A DNA stretch of 64,000 nucleotides, from the NCBI GenBank assembly GCA_001247695.2, contig LGRX02033504.1, positions 1 through 64,000 on the forward strand, written 5' to 3'. Position 1 is the stretch's first letter; each line of letters begins with the position of its first letter. The position numbers and the translations under genes were made by a program. Shown here piece after piece: positions 1 through 11,140 of this stretch. This stretch comes from Cymbomonas tetramitiformis (lineage: Eukaryota > Chlorophyta > Pyramimonadophyceae > Pyramimonadales > Pyramimonadaceae). A model generated the notes under the pieces. The model did not search any database, was not told where the DNA came from, and worked only from the letters and a program-made list of their open reading frames with translations.

Positions 1-200
1 CATATCCGATGGCAGCACAACACGCCCGCTCCGTATCCGATGGCAGCGCAACACGCCCGCTCCATATCCGGCGGCCGCGCAACACGGCAAAGTTGCGCAT
101 TATTAAATTGCACACAGCACATGGAGGGCTATGCTACACAGGCCATGGAGGGCTGAGCTACACTGGCCATGGAGGGCTGTGCTACACAGGCCAGACTCAG
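1..200. repeat. Two short tandem repeats at the left edge
   Basis: About three copies of a 31-bp unit (core tatccgatggcagc) occupy 3-95, and about three copies of a 24-bp unit (core catggagggct) occupy 120-195. They lie beyond the last visible PUS7-like exon and are probably intronic. No coding signal is seen in 1-488. Confidence 0.7.
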
Positions 201-488
201 GGGCGTTCCCATGGCCTCCGCGGCAATAATATGAATTCCTATATAAGGATGGATACCACATATCGGAAAAGTAACAAGGACATACGATTATTGCTTGCAT
301 CCTCGTTGGTGTATTCGAGATTCCTTCCGCTGGTACAGTGCTATGTCGACATACATCTGAAGACTATGAATATAGGGCTAGTCTTGATCGCTTCGGCAAC
401 CTTCAGTGAAGAGGGGGCCGGGAGCTTAGCCACCACTCTGACACCGACCACTCAGGCACCCGGAAAGGGATCGAGTCAGCGCATGCAC

Positions 489-2268
489 CTGGCTGGCCTC
501 ATCTGCATCCACAAAAAGTCGAATGGCCATGTTCTCCTCCACCTGCAAGCCCCCCGCCGAGCCCTCTGAATGCCCGCAAAGAGGCCGAAGGGTGAATGCC
601 CCGGTACCCCGTCGCCCGAGCCCCCCTCTCGACTCCCTGAGGGCGTTGCTTTGGGCCATTAAAGGGTCTGGCAGCCTCCCTGCTCCTCACTCGCTCGCTC
701 CCTCGCCTTGAGCTGTTTGAGAAGCGGTGACGGCAGGCGGCACACCTCTACAGTGTCTGACCCGAGAGCCTTGAAGTTCTCGCGGACGCACTGATGCACA
801 CGTGTGCGCTTTGCCTTGTCCTTCTCCACCGGCAGCACCAAGGTGGATCCTGTGTAGCAAACCGTCCATCAACCCCCTCATGCCAACCGTTGAAGACCTC
901 CTCTGCTTGAAACCGACGTTTTGAGCTTTCCGCGAAGCCCCACATATTCGTGCAAGGCGGCGCTTGCAGCACTTTTCGAACGCAAACAGAGGCCCCAGTT
1001 CAGCAGACATTCTTCCCGATTCCAGACTTGTGGGCCCTTTCTTTCCAAATTCAGACTTGCGGGCCCTTTCTTCCGCGACACGCACTACAAGACAAACCAC
1101 TTGGTCGCCCGCAGCCTCTATCTGCTGCACAAACCCTTTACCAACCTCCTCACCACTCTCTTGCGCGTACCCTCCATCGGGTGCGATCCCGCAAGAGCTG
1201 CCGCACACAGCAGCTGTCAGGCCCCCACCACACGACCCTGCCGCACGCACACACGAATCGTTACGTTGGCCAACAAGCTGCACATACCAACCATATGGAT
1301 CTTCTCCCAACCGTGCAAATCGGATCACCAGCCACCGTTTCCACACGATCCTGTCGCGGGCAAAATGTGTAACAACCATCCGACCTAATACCGACCACGC
1401 ATACCGTCCAACGGCCACGGTCTTCCCTTCGAAAGCAACATGCGTGCAACATGTCTGCTTGCGGAAGTACTTTCGCGCGCCACGGTGCCAAGCGCGTCCA
1501 GCGTCGAGACACGAGATACACACGCAAACCGGCAAGAGCGATATAGCTTTGCGCCGTCTTCCGGGACCGCAATTGACTGTGCAATTCTTTGAGAAGATAG
1601 CCAAGCCAGAACTGCAACCGTCTGACAGGCAAATAGACTCTAGGAGGTGCAGTGAAAAATAGGGCCACAGGCAGATTGTCGTACCTTTCGTGCGATTCTC
1701 ATCGGAGGCCTGAAGTACGAAAGTTTTGACCTTATCCGAGACCTCGTCACCGAACGTCTCGGTGATGACCAGCAGCCCGGTCTCGATGAGCTGCTCAGAA
1801 GATTCTTCTACCTGGGATTTCAACTCAACCGGACGGCCCCTCAGAATACGGGCGAGCGTTCAGATTGCCTACTTCAAGCACACCTGAAGGTGGCAATATG
1901 AATTCATTGTCCTTTTCCAACCTCTTGAGCTTCGTCGTAATCTGGAAAAAGGGACTTCAAGGCAGAGCGCGACCTGCTGTAGAATGGCATCTGATCCAGG
2001 GGAAGCCTCACATAGCATGCCAGTGCAAGGCAAGTCACCTTAGGCTGCTCGTCGACAGGACTTGCAACGGCGGAGGCAGCTGTAGTTGTCAAGCGCACGA
2101 CTTTTCCGGAGAGATCCACTTCGTTCACGATAAAGTCGGTGAACCTGAGTTTGAGGGTTCCCGTGAACGCGGGAGCGGAGGTCATGTACTGCGTGATCCC
2201 GACCTGGCTACCCAGCCCCGCGCGAGCAGGCTCAGCCAAAGAATCGGATCGTGGACAGGTGCACTGAC
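489..2268 (-). CDS. PUS7: PUS7/TruD-type pseudouridine synthase, N-terminal exons (partial)
   Basis: Pus7 enzymes isomerise uridine to pseudouridine in tRNA and mRNA. Exons read on the minus strand are about 2258-2039, 1941-1884 (or 1871), about 1826/1811-1685, 849-746 and 542-489. The first carries the family hallmark near the N-terminus, VGITQYM followed by RFTDFIVNEVDLSGKVV. The fourth has DKAKRTRVHQCVRENFKAL, matching the Pus7 segment that precedes the catalytic core. Exon phases agree across the junctions (for example AAAG|GA between exons 3 and 4). The intron between 1684 and 850 is long and holds no supported gene. The catalytic aspartate region is not present and must lie left of the window. 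The initiator is unclear: a Met lies near 2285, just upstream of an alternative acceptor near 2258. Assignment to Pus7 rests on recalled family motifs. Confidence 0.78.
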
Positions 2269-2289
2269 CCACGGGTAAAGCATACATAG

Positions 2290-3847
2290 CTACTGTTGAC
2301 AACGGAACACATCTAAGTTCAACTTCAATTGGGTTCACAAGTTACAGATAACTGCACAAGCGAATCTTCAAAAGGACAGCTGAAGGCCGAGTGGACGTAA
2401 GGTTTCGGAAATGCAGAAAACCTTTGCAGCGTGGATCTTGTGCGTATTCACCTTCAGCACGTCACAAGACTGAGTTTTGCGATATGTTGCTTACGCGCAA
2501 GCGTTTCTTGCATGTGGGCTTCACCTGTGACTCTGTCAATCGTTGCGCCATATTTTGTGACGAATGCCGTATCCCGCCGTATTCCTGAGAAAGGTGGAAC
2601 AGTCCGTGCGAACAAAATCTGAATTATGCGATCGCATATAATATGGTCAACATATAGCTGCCGCCATATAGCACGCGCCAACACACTACGCGACTGTACC
2701 ATACCACGGTTGCACTGATCGAAAATGGTGGGCGATACCTCGGCAATATCTGCACGGCTTGCGAAGTGCCGCAGAGAGTAGCTTCCCTGATTGGTGCAGC
2801 GTAAGTTGCAGCAAGCAGCCTCAAGAATTGATGTTCCAAATATCTGAACACACAAGCGTGGAAGTAAGCTACCTGAAAATATATTCCTTTGTTTTTGCCA
2901 GATATTATGCAACATACAGATACACAAGACTCTTTCGTTTGGATATCCCTTGAGCAAAGGTTTAATCCCCGCCTCTTCCCGTATCCGTTCGATACGTCTC
3001 GTTGCCTGACGGCAGATCGCGATGAGCAGACGAGTAAGATCTTGTAAGAGAGGCATTCCGATCGGGCATCGAGATCGTACGATTGTATCGGCACTTCGGC
3101 AGTCGAGTGGCATGCGATGCGATGGCAACTCGATGGCATATCGGATTCACTGTATGGCATGGCATTTTGGCATGGCATCCGAGCCGCGAGCGGCTGGCGG
3201 CATGCGGAGGCTCGCGCTCGCGCTCGCGCTCACGTCATCGTCAACGTCATCCGTCAGGCTACACCATCGCATGTAAGGATGTATTTGTATGGGCTTCACG
3301 CTCTACAGTGTCACAGTAGCCTGAATCCTATCGCTACAGCAACAGCTACAGGCTCGAGCCGGGAAAAAAACCCTTCCTCCCGTCCGGCTCGCCTAAACCG
3401 TGCTATAAACGCTTACGCTACCGTGCGATTGATGAGCAAGCGAAGGAAAGGCTGAAGCGAAATTTTGAAAAGCGTGTGACACAAGCGAACGGAAGCCTCA
3501 GCAATCTTTCCCTCAAAGATCAGCTCAGTTGTGCAGGCGTGTTGCTACGAAGGCTGTTTAGGAAGCGTATCTCAAGCGTGAAAACCCTTCGAATTCCATT
3601 AAAAGCTCTAGGTGACTATTTAAGCTCCTCTCCCAACTCGATTGTGCTCTCTGGGATCTCCTGTACATTTCCGTGCAACTGTGCTCAGTGGTCTTTCTGT
3701 CCCCCGTTCTCAAATTCCCGATAGCTGTGCTCATTTTTATCACGAAACTAGTACTACAGTCATACTTGCTTTTCTCTTAACAGTTGTTTTCTTTTCCTGA
3801 GAGAGTGCTGTTTGTGGCATCCTTAGACTCAGGAAACAACAGTCAAA
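2290..3847. other. Divergent intergenic region between PUS7-like (-) and lysine-rich gene (+)
   Basis: No convincing coding exon was found. It lies between two head-to-head genes and so should hold both promoters. Around 3100-3190 there are iterated ggcat/gcatgg words, and at 3207-3260 a run of gctcgc followed by several cgtca words. A missing 5' exon of the PUS7-like gene could lie here. Confidence 0.4.
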
Positions 3848-5103
3848 ATGCCGGCAACAGCAGGACGGGTGCCTATGCCCGCGGGCAACAGGTGATATGA
3901 TATGCCTTTTTTTTTTGTGGGCTAGTTTTCAAGCCGCCTTCGTTTTTCCCCTACTAAACTTTTATAGTTGACCTGTTCTGATGAGATGGCAGGGTGACAA
4001 CATCGAATGCCCTCAAAGTTTCTGACCGTTGGACCGCCATCGTAGGGTGAGTATGCCACTTTTAACACACTCCTTCATCTTGTTTTTCGGATCCGACATA
4101 CTGGAAAGTTATGTTTCCTCTTGTTTGCGTTTGTGCAATTGTAAAATGTTTCTTAGGGTTTCTCCAGGGAAGATCCATACGCCCAAAAAGAAGCGCAAGA
4201 GGGAAATATGATGGAGAAACTTTGGGCCGATCCGCGTCTCCACGGAGACAAGCGTCGAATCGGTACAGATGATGCTGGCAAGGCTGTTTTTGCTGGTGAG
4301 ATTTTCAGTCGACTTGCGCTGTTCCGAGCGCTGACCCGCTAATTAAGTCTTAGAGTGGCTTGAGCTATGAGTGCGTGTTCTACGAATACATTCCCTGTCG
4401 CACAAGGCAGCCGCTTGTGCATTATGCATAGTGCGGGCTTTTCTGTGGCGCTGAGGAAGTCTGCAATAGTTGCTTGAGTCAGATGCGAATCGTAGAGGCT
4501 AGCAGCTTCACTGCCCCTTGCGCTCTAGGAACAGAACTGGCACTGCCCTTGCCTGTCCATTTGTTCATTTGTCTTCCTCTCGTAGTTTAAAGCCTTTGCG
4601 ATAAGATTCGTGGTGCTTGCTGCTGTTCAGTCTCGGGACAGGAGAAACGCGAGGCTCGCAAGATGGACGCGGCTGCCGCGAGAGAAGCTGAGTTCCTGGC
4701 AAAGCAACAACAGAAACGTGAACGTGAAGAGGAGGCGACAGCGAAAAACGAGGCCCGAGAAGCGAAGTTGATGAAGAAAGAGAAAAAGAAGAAGAAGGAC
4801 AAGAAATCCAAAAAGAGCAAGGATAAAAAGAGGAAGAAGGACAAGAAAGATAAAAAGGATAAGAAGGAGAAAAAAGAGAAGAAGTCCAAAGATAGGAAGA
4901 AAGATGATTCCAGTGACGAAGAAGACTCTGATATGGAAGAGGAGAGGAAAGAAAAGAAGTCCAAAGACAAGAAGAGGCATCGTGATGTCGAGGACGGATC
5001 TGGAGATGATCATAAAGAAAAGAGGTCAAAAGGAAAGAAGCGGAAGCACGATGATTCCTCTGACTCCGGTTCTGATTCTGACAGTGGTTCCGACAGCGAT
5101 TAA
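3848..5103 (+). CDS. Lysine-rich, probably nuclear protein (four exons, complete)
   Basis: Four exons join in frame: 3848-3891, 3993-4046, 4168-4295 and 4631-5103 (699 nt, 232 residues plus stop). The start is the ATG at 3848, followed by MPATAGRVPMPAGN. The N-terminal 75 residues are compact and not basic-repetitive, with KVSDRWTAIVGEDPYAQ and LWADPRLHGDKRR. A helical charged stretch (REAEFLAKQQQKRERE) follows, then about 110 residues dominated by lysine with KSKDKK-type repeats, interrupted by acidic serine patches (DDSSDEEDSD) and ending in SD dipeptides (SGSDSD). The many KKRK-like clusters predict nuclear import, and the SD/SE patches are typical CK2 sites. I do not recognise the family. 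The conserved-looking N-terminal block suggests a real eukaryotic family of RNA- or chromatin-associated proteins. The minus-strand serine/phenylalanine-rich ORF here is its shadow. Confidence 0.8.
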
Positions 5104-6338
5104 GACAGTATGCGTACATAGTGAGCTCCGAAGCCCTTACCTCCTTGACTCCGTTCGGTGTACTCTCGCATATTCGTCTTCTGTCTGTCTGCCTAGATTC
5201 CCTGACTTATCCTACCGGCCTTCTTCAATTTAGTTGTAGGCCTCTCCGATACTGTCAGCTCACTAATGTGCGCTGATACACCTCGCGTATCGAAGAAGTT
5301 GCATATCCATGAATCTTTCGTGGCTGTTCACGGTTTGGTACTTTGAAGATAGGGCGATAGTAAAGTTGTGTCACCTCATCGCGTATTTCTGTGTCTGCGA
5401 TGGTCGCGAGAGTTAACCTTTAACCCTTGGTAGCGTTTCCTTATTCACGCACCATAATCTCTCCTGACGGGTGTATCTCTTTGCTTATTTACAGGATGTA
5501 AATAGCCGCACATTTCCGCCGTTGATCACGTCCATTCACCAACAACCAGAACAGCTGCCGAAAACTTCTCGCTTTCCTGAAGAAACTGTAACACCTTGTC
5601 AAGGGACAGGAGTTTCAGGGAAAATGCAAAAGGAGTCACGCACGTTCTTTCATCGCACTAAAGTTCAATCCACAGTGCTCTGAGTGTGAGCCTATCGAAG
5701 GGATATGCTGCTCCAAACATTTGAACTGTATGTTTATGGCGTCGCTTAAGAACAACAATGAACTTGCCTACGTTTGAAGGTCAGGATGCTCTTTATGGTG
5801 TGCATTTTGTCAAGATCTGCATATGGTGTGTGTTTTATCAAGATCTCTTTTTAAGGAAACCAGTGTCAGTCCATATGCATCATGGAACTTGCAGACGTGC
5901 TGTTGATCCTTGCAAAGGCAGAGACCAATCTGCTTCATACTCTTAAACTTTTCAGTTAGAGTTGAGCTTAATTCCAGCAGGTTCCCCCAACTGTAACTCA
6001 CAGTTCAACCCAAACACTATGAGACACTAAGCCAAAATGGCTATGTGTGTTTTTGCTTTCCACATGCCCCCTCCCCCCACTAGTGTGTCCATCCCTAAGT
6101 CCACTGGCCCAGAGTTCTCCGCTCAAAAGTGCTCTGCTTCTTTCACATGGATTTCATCAACTGCATAGCTTTCAGTCTTCCAATCTATTTTTCAACTCCT
6201 TATGGTATGTCAGTTTTGCGTGAAGATCAGGCCCGAGCGGCTAAACTTAACTAAGAACACATTGTTCTCTACGCCCAATTGATTTCGATATGGTGCTAGC
6301 CCCAATCTTGCAATTCCTGTGATTTCCAACTAGGGCGC
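5104..6338. other. Intergenic, no gene seen
   Basis: This is the 3' flank of the lysine-rich gene. Only short ORFs without coding character are present, and no structured RNA or repeat stands out. Confidence 0.5.
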
Positions 6339-6700
6339 ATTTCATTATGAGCGTAGGCAACTGCCAAATATCGCAATATGAGCGTAGGCAGAATATTTAA
6401 TAGCAGTTTGAGCATAGGCAAGTGATGTTAATGCTAGTCTGCGCGTAGGCAAATGATTGTAATGCTAGTCTGCGCGTAGGCAAATAATTTTAATGGCAAT
6501 ATGAACGTAGGCAAATGATTTTACTGCCTACGCGCATAATGCCATTAAAATCATTTGCATACACGCAGACTAGCATTAAAATCATTTTGCCTACGTGCAG
6601 ACTAGCAATAAAATCAGCTGCCTACGCTCAAACCGCTATTAACTAATTTGCCTACGTTCATACTGCGATATTTGACATTTGTCTACGCTCACACTGAAAT
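6339..6700. repeat. Long imperfect inverted repeat made of iterated ~35-bp units
   Basis: The left arm (6339-6512) carries about six gcgtaggcaa-type words spaced about 35 bp apart, interspersed with aatgattttaatgctagtctg. The right arm (6524-6700) is its reverse complement, with tgcctacg words and aaaatcattt. The outermost arms match over tens of bases: atttca..tgagcgtag on the left, and its complement ending cactgaaat on the right. A loop of about 11 nt lies near 6513-6523. It looks like a foldback or MITE-like element. I could not define a target-site duplication. Confidence 0.85.
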
Positions 6701-6896
6701 AAATCCTTCCAACTATCATATAACCAGGTTAACTCGGAGTTTCGAAACTCAACAAAACATGGCTCTGTTGGCATGTGGTTTGCACAGTCACGCAAGCTCT
6801 CAACATGAAAGTCGAGTACCGTCTCTATATTATTGATTTCAAATCTAGATGAACTTTAGGCCCAACATCGTAAATCTTAATGAAACCATACTTTAA

Positions 6897-7380
6897 ATAT
6901 AAAGAGGTATCAGAAACTTTATTCTAAGGTTCGCATCTCACAATGGAAAGGTCAAAGGCAAAGCAAACAAGCAAACTCATCCAAATGCCACAACTACCTC
7001 CTAGATGAACATCATGCTGATAGTACTTTAAATCTATACAAGTCTCCCTCATAGGCATCACAAAACGAATAGTACGAACGATTAAATTAAATCAAATATT
7101 ACGGCATACACGCGGTTAATGCAACAAATTCAAACAATAACGTGATAAATAAATAATTTGGATCTCGCCCCCACGATTGAAAACAAACAAAGCTGGGGTG
7201 GAAAGCTCCAAACTGTCCACTCGCACACTCGGCGGCGGAAATGATGGGCGACTTTGACTGTGACTCGCGTGGCAGGATGGAGAGCTGTGTATATAAAGAG
7301 GTGTCAGAAACTTTATTGTAAGGTTCCCATATCACAATTGAAATGCCAAAACAACTACCTAGAAATACATAATACAAGTT
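6897..7380. repeat. Direct repeat pair downstream of the LINE remnant
   Basis: A block beginning aaagaggtatcagaaac at about 6901 recurs with a few substitutions at about 7296, about 395 bp apart, and both copies continue into a related ccaaaacaactacct-like sequence. They lie 3' of the retrotransposon remnant on the minus strand and may be its duplicated 3' untranslated end. Confidence 0.6.
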
Positions 7381-7388
7381 CCCAGCGT

Positions 7389-8511
7389 TCACCCATGTTG
7401 ATAATCATGACTAGCCCTGCAAGCAATTCCGTAGCCCTGCGAGCCGTGCAATGCAACCACTATCCGCTGCAACGAATAGGTCGAAAAGCTCCGCGTGCTC
7501 CATGTTGCACCCTCCTCCTCCTGAAACAATCGGTCTTGCCTGCGCTGTACACAACTGTCGAAGAACTTCCGCGCCGATTTCCCCAAACCTCCAAAAGACT
7601 CCATCGCAAAAGGCACAAGCGTGTGAGGCCAGATTGGTCCGTACAATGCCCTCTTGGCTCGCTCATGTACCGCTGCAGCCCGCAGCAGCGGCTCCCGAGC
7701 AGCCCGGTCTACATACGAGACACAACAAGGGAATGCAAGGCTCACGTCAATCACGACATGTCTGCCTCGTCCATCATGGCCGAGCACTGGGATGTCGGGC
7801 TTCCAATCAGGCGAATACCTATCACGATTGCGATCCTCCACGATGACAAAGACTTGCTTCAGCATAGATGCCAACACATCACGAACGACATGGTGTACCG
7901 TGATAGCCCATCCACGCCGGTTACAGACACGGTAGTGGTAGCTAAAGGGGTCAATAGAAGCACCAAATACACATGTATGCACACCAGCTAGAATAGGCAT
8001 CGGGGCACCCAATTACAAAGCCAAGGCGACAACTGCCTGCGTGGGTGGAAGCCGAAAATGAGGCGACGCGGGGATGGCTGCCAAGTGAGCAGTGGCGCCA
8101 CGTTGGGAAAGGGAAAGCCACCGAGCTCGAGCGGGCAGGCGCAGCTTGGTCAAATAAATCGAGCCAGTCGGATCTGTTCAAGACGACCGCAGAAAGGTCC
8201 TCCTGCAACTTAATTTTGGGCTGCGCAAAGAGACCCCACCCAAGCTCTGAATCCAACACGGGCCAACCCACTGATGGGAAGGGATGATCGTCTCTACGGG
8301 CCTCAACCACTCGGCTGTGCGAAGTGCCAAGCGCCTGTAGGGAGGAATGGAGCCTTTGTTCCAACCTTTCGACCGCCAAATCTCCCCCCTGACTGCAAAG
8401 ACTAGGGAGGCAGCACTCCTCCAGGGCTGGCACCCCCAGCCGCATACGAGCCCACACTCGAGCCCAAGAACCTACCAATGACAGCCGTTGGACGCGGGAT
8501 GAGAGACCCAA
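7389..8511 (-). pseudogene. LINE-like retrotransposon polyprotein, C-terminal remnant
   Basis: Two minus-strand reading frames abut. Frame one (8511 to about 8010) has an arginine/leucine-rich stretch. Frame two (about 8012 to 7389) reads a CCHC-like tail (YHYRVCNRRGW..VHHVVRD), then KPDIPVLGHDGRGRHVVIDV and ALYGPIWPHTLVPFAMESFG. The PD...DV spacing resembles the PD-(D/E)XK-like segment at the C-terminus of many plant and algal non-LTR reverse transcriptases. The change of frame near 8000 and the lack of an upstream polymerase domain mark a dead, 5'-truncated copy. 5' truncation is the usual outcome of LINE insertion. Family assignment is by recalled motif resemblance. Confidence 0.65.
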
Positions 8512-8519
8512 GTCTCACC

Positions 8520-10870
8520 TAGAATAGTGTCAGTACCGTACGGAATCGTGTCAGATGCATGCATGCACGTGGGTAAAAAAACAAGGGAAACAAATATTTG
8601 ATTATACGACATCAATAGTGCGACCTCGTGTGAAAACAGAGGTAAAATCAATAGAATGATTAATCTCGGCGGACTAACAACCTTACTAAATTACTTGATT
8701 GGTGCCGATTTTGGGAATTGAAATCAATAATGTAGACACCGTACGCATGAGTTCTATGCCACCTCTTGACCAAGGACGATGAGGCATGGCTGGACACGGA
8801 CCTCGACGCAACGATGGGGGGTCACCCTGTCTTCACAGAGGACCACTGGGAGCAGATGCGAATTGGAGCGAACCCAGAAACGTCGAGTCGACCGTGCTCA
8901 TATTCTTTCTTGATATAAAATAGAAATGGCATGAAACAAAGTCTGTTTAAACATTTCGTTCTTCAGACCTAGGGGATTATATTTGTTTAACCGATTTAAC
9001 AATTTTTTTTTGTTACTCGGGTGAAGGAATTTATACATGTATTTTAAAAGTACTTTCTTTGGTTGAAAACATGAGTGTTGAAGGGTGGTAATAAGTAGAT
9101 TTATGTTTTTAAGTTGGTTTGTGTTGACAACGGTACGCGCTGAAACTCAGCCCCTACATGGGCTCAAATCCAGCCATTGCACGAGCTGAAAATCTGCTCC
9201 TACATGGACTGAAAACCCGCCCACGCAAAGAATCTGGGAGGAGAGTCTATTCCTTTTCGTGGTTGGACGGTTCGCCGCTGGGTAAGGGTTACGTTCAGCG
9301 AAGGGAACGCCTGCTGCTTACCGGCATATCCCGAAGGTGAATAATAGCGTGCTCTATTTGCGCTTCTCGAGCTTTCGACGTTGGGAGGTAGCCTTGCCAC
9401 ACCTACACACGGGTTGCCATTTTGCAGAGCATATATATATATATATATTGGTATGGTTTGATTGTCTGCTTCCATATAGCCGGGAAAGCAATGTACAATT
9501 TCCACCATGATTGATTATGCGACATTTTCATGGAGAGGCCTTCCATAACGCCACCCTAGCATCGTTCGATTTCAAGCGCTGCGCGTCACGTCGAACCTTT
9601 CAGTGTGAACGTCGACCCTGCATTCTGCAATCAACGCTACCGAGCGGACGTTCGCGTGCGGTGCTGCAGGCAATAATAAGGCTCTGGTCAGGATTGGATG
9701 TTGTCATTCACCGCGACCCGGGAGTGCGTAAGGAGCCCTTGTTGCACATATAAGGGTTTAAATAAGCATACCGTATTTCGAGTATTTGTTCGTTGTGGGC
9801 CGTGTCCGATGCATAGTCTAGAAAATTAAATCCAACAAAGACTGCGGTGTGCAGGGGTTCGCTTGAACGTCCTGTAAGCAATAATGTTTCCTTCAAGAGG
9901 AAGTTGAATTTATTCATTCTCTCTCACAAAACGGTTGGGCTCGGGGGCTTTTGTATGCTTGCTACATTGCAATCTTAACCTTACGCGCGGATGATGCACA
10001 TCTCTTAATATTGATGAACAAAACGCTTTTGGGGTAGATAATTGTCCAGGTTTTTATCGAGTTACAAGTGCTAACATGTTAACCAATTTAATGGGTCACA
10101 CATTCACGTTTTCATCTAACCCCTAAAAACGTTGTCGAAGGCGCCCGAGTAGACCAACAGGCGAAGAGTGTACCGCTGGTCATTGAAATCCACCTTCCCG
10201 AACACCACTTAAACGATCGCGTGTTGAGGTCGCCCCCCGACTAGTCCCGCCCGATTCAGCATCGGCAGACTTCATCTTCAGTTCACTGTGACTGCCGTGT
10301 GACGCTTGCACCCGTGCAATCGTGATGTTTCGATCGCCTGGCACGTTCTACTTCAAGGTGGCTGCTACTTACGCTACTGTTCTCGCGGCCGATGCGAGGA
10401 GTGATGCCCAATACCGGTCCAAATCCACGAGATTGCGGGCCACCATCCTGGGCGTCCCCATCGAGAGCAACCTCAAAGTCGGCCGCTAACTGACTAATGG
10501 TTTGTGTTTACGGTGTGGGTTCAGATGTTGCACTCTATAAACTTTACTGTTTATGTTTGCGGCGTGGGTTAAGATGTTGCACTGTACAAAATGACAGTGC
10601 TTTCCCTCCAGTATTGTGCATTGCCAGATGAGCGGGTGCGGTTTTGCCCCCAAGAATCAAGTGAAATGTACAGTACACTGAAACATACCCCTCTTTAATG
10701 ATCACTGCTTTCCCCTATCAAAGTAACCCATTGCCAGATCTGCTGCATATAATTCAGTAGCATGTTTAATGAACATGGTGCTAATTAAATAATGTGTAAT
10801 AATAAAACCAATCAACATCTACCAGCGAATCAGCATGTAGAGTTCCTTACCTGTCTCGCCGCGTGTCATT
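8520..10870. other. AT-rich intergenic region
   Basis: About 2.3 kb with no supported gene. It contains a short (AT)n microsatellite at about 9431-9449 and a more GC-rich patch at 10140-10490 whose ORFs are too short to assign. Confidence 0.5.
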
Positions 10871-10875
10871 TGGAA

Positions 10876-11140
10876 TTATGGATCGCTCTGAATACTTTGA
10901 AGCACTTGAAGTGCAACGAGAGTGATGTTTAATGTTGCTATGGGGCGCTGTTGGCGATCGAAAACCTCAACATCTTCCTCGATCAAATTTTTCCCATTCC
11001 TAAGTAACGAGTGAAGATTCAGGTCACAGAAACCGAACTCGTAGAAGTCATCTTCGTCTCTCTCTACATCCGAAACCAAGACGAAAGGGATACATGCTTG
11101 CTCCTCATCGTGTGCCCTTAACATCTGTGAGACGCGGAAT
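10876..11140 (-). CDS. RPGRIP1L: RPGRIP1L-like: terminal exon with RPGR-interacting C2 domain end
   Basis: The acceptor ttgtttgcag precedes 11140. The exon reads FRVSQMLRAHDEEQACIPFV, then DFYEFGFCDLNLHSLL, GKNLIEEDVEVFD and TLNITLVALQVLQSI, and stops at 10876-10878. Animal RPGRIP1L ends with the same run (LRFTVVSD...ED.[26 protein letters not shown]...KLRVTVEALHALQ). This fixes the 3' end and orientation of the gene. The intron upstream is about 2.7 kb and full of repeats. Confidence 0.88.

Noticed and set aside
687..1823. Minus-strand ORF of 378 residues as one continuous protein
   Set aside because: Only its first ~45 residues match the PUS7-like protein. A GTACGAC donor follows and the rest reads as intron.
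4565..5119. Minus-strand serine/leucine/phenylalanine-rich ORFs
   Set aside because: Antisense of the lysine- and aspartate-rich exon. The plus-strand gene has consistent splicing.
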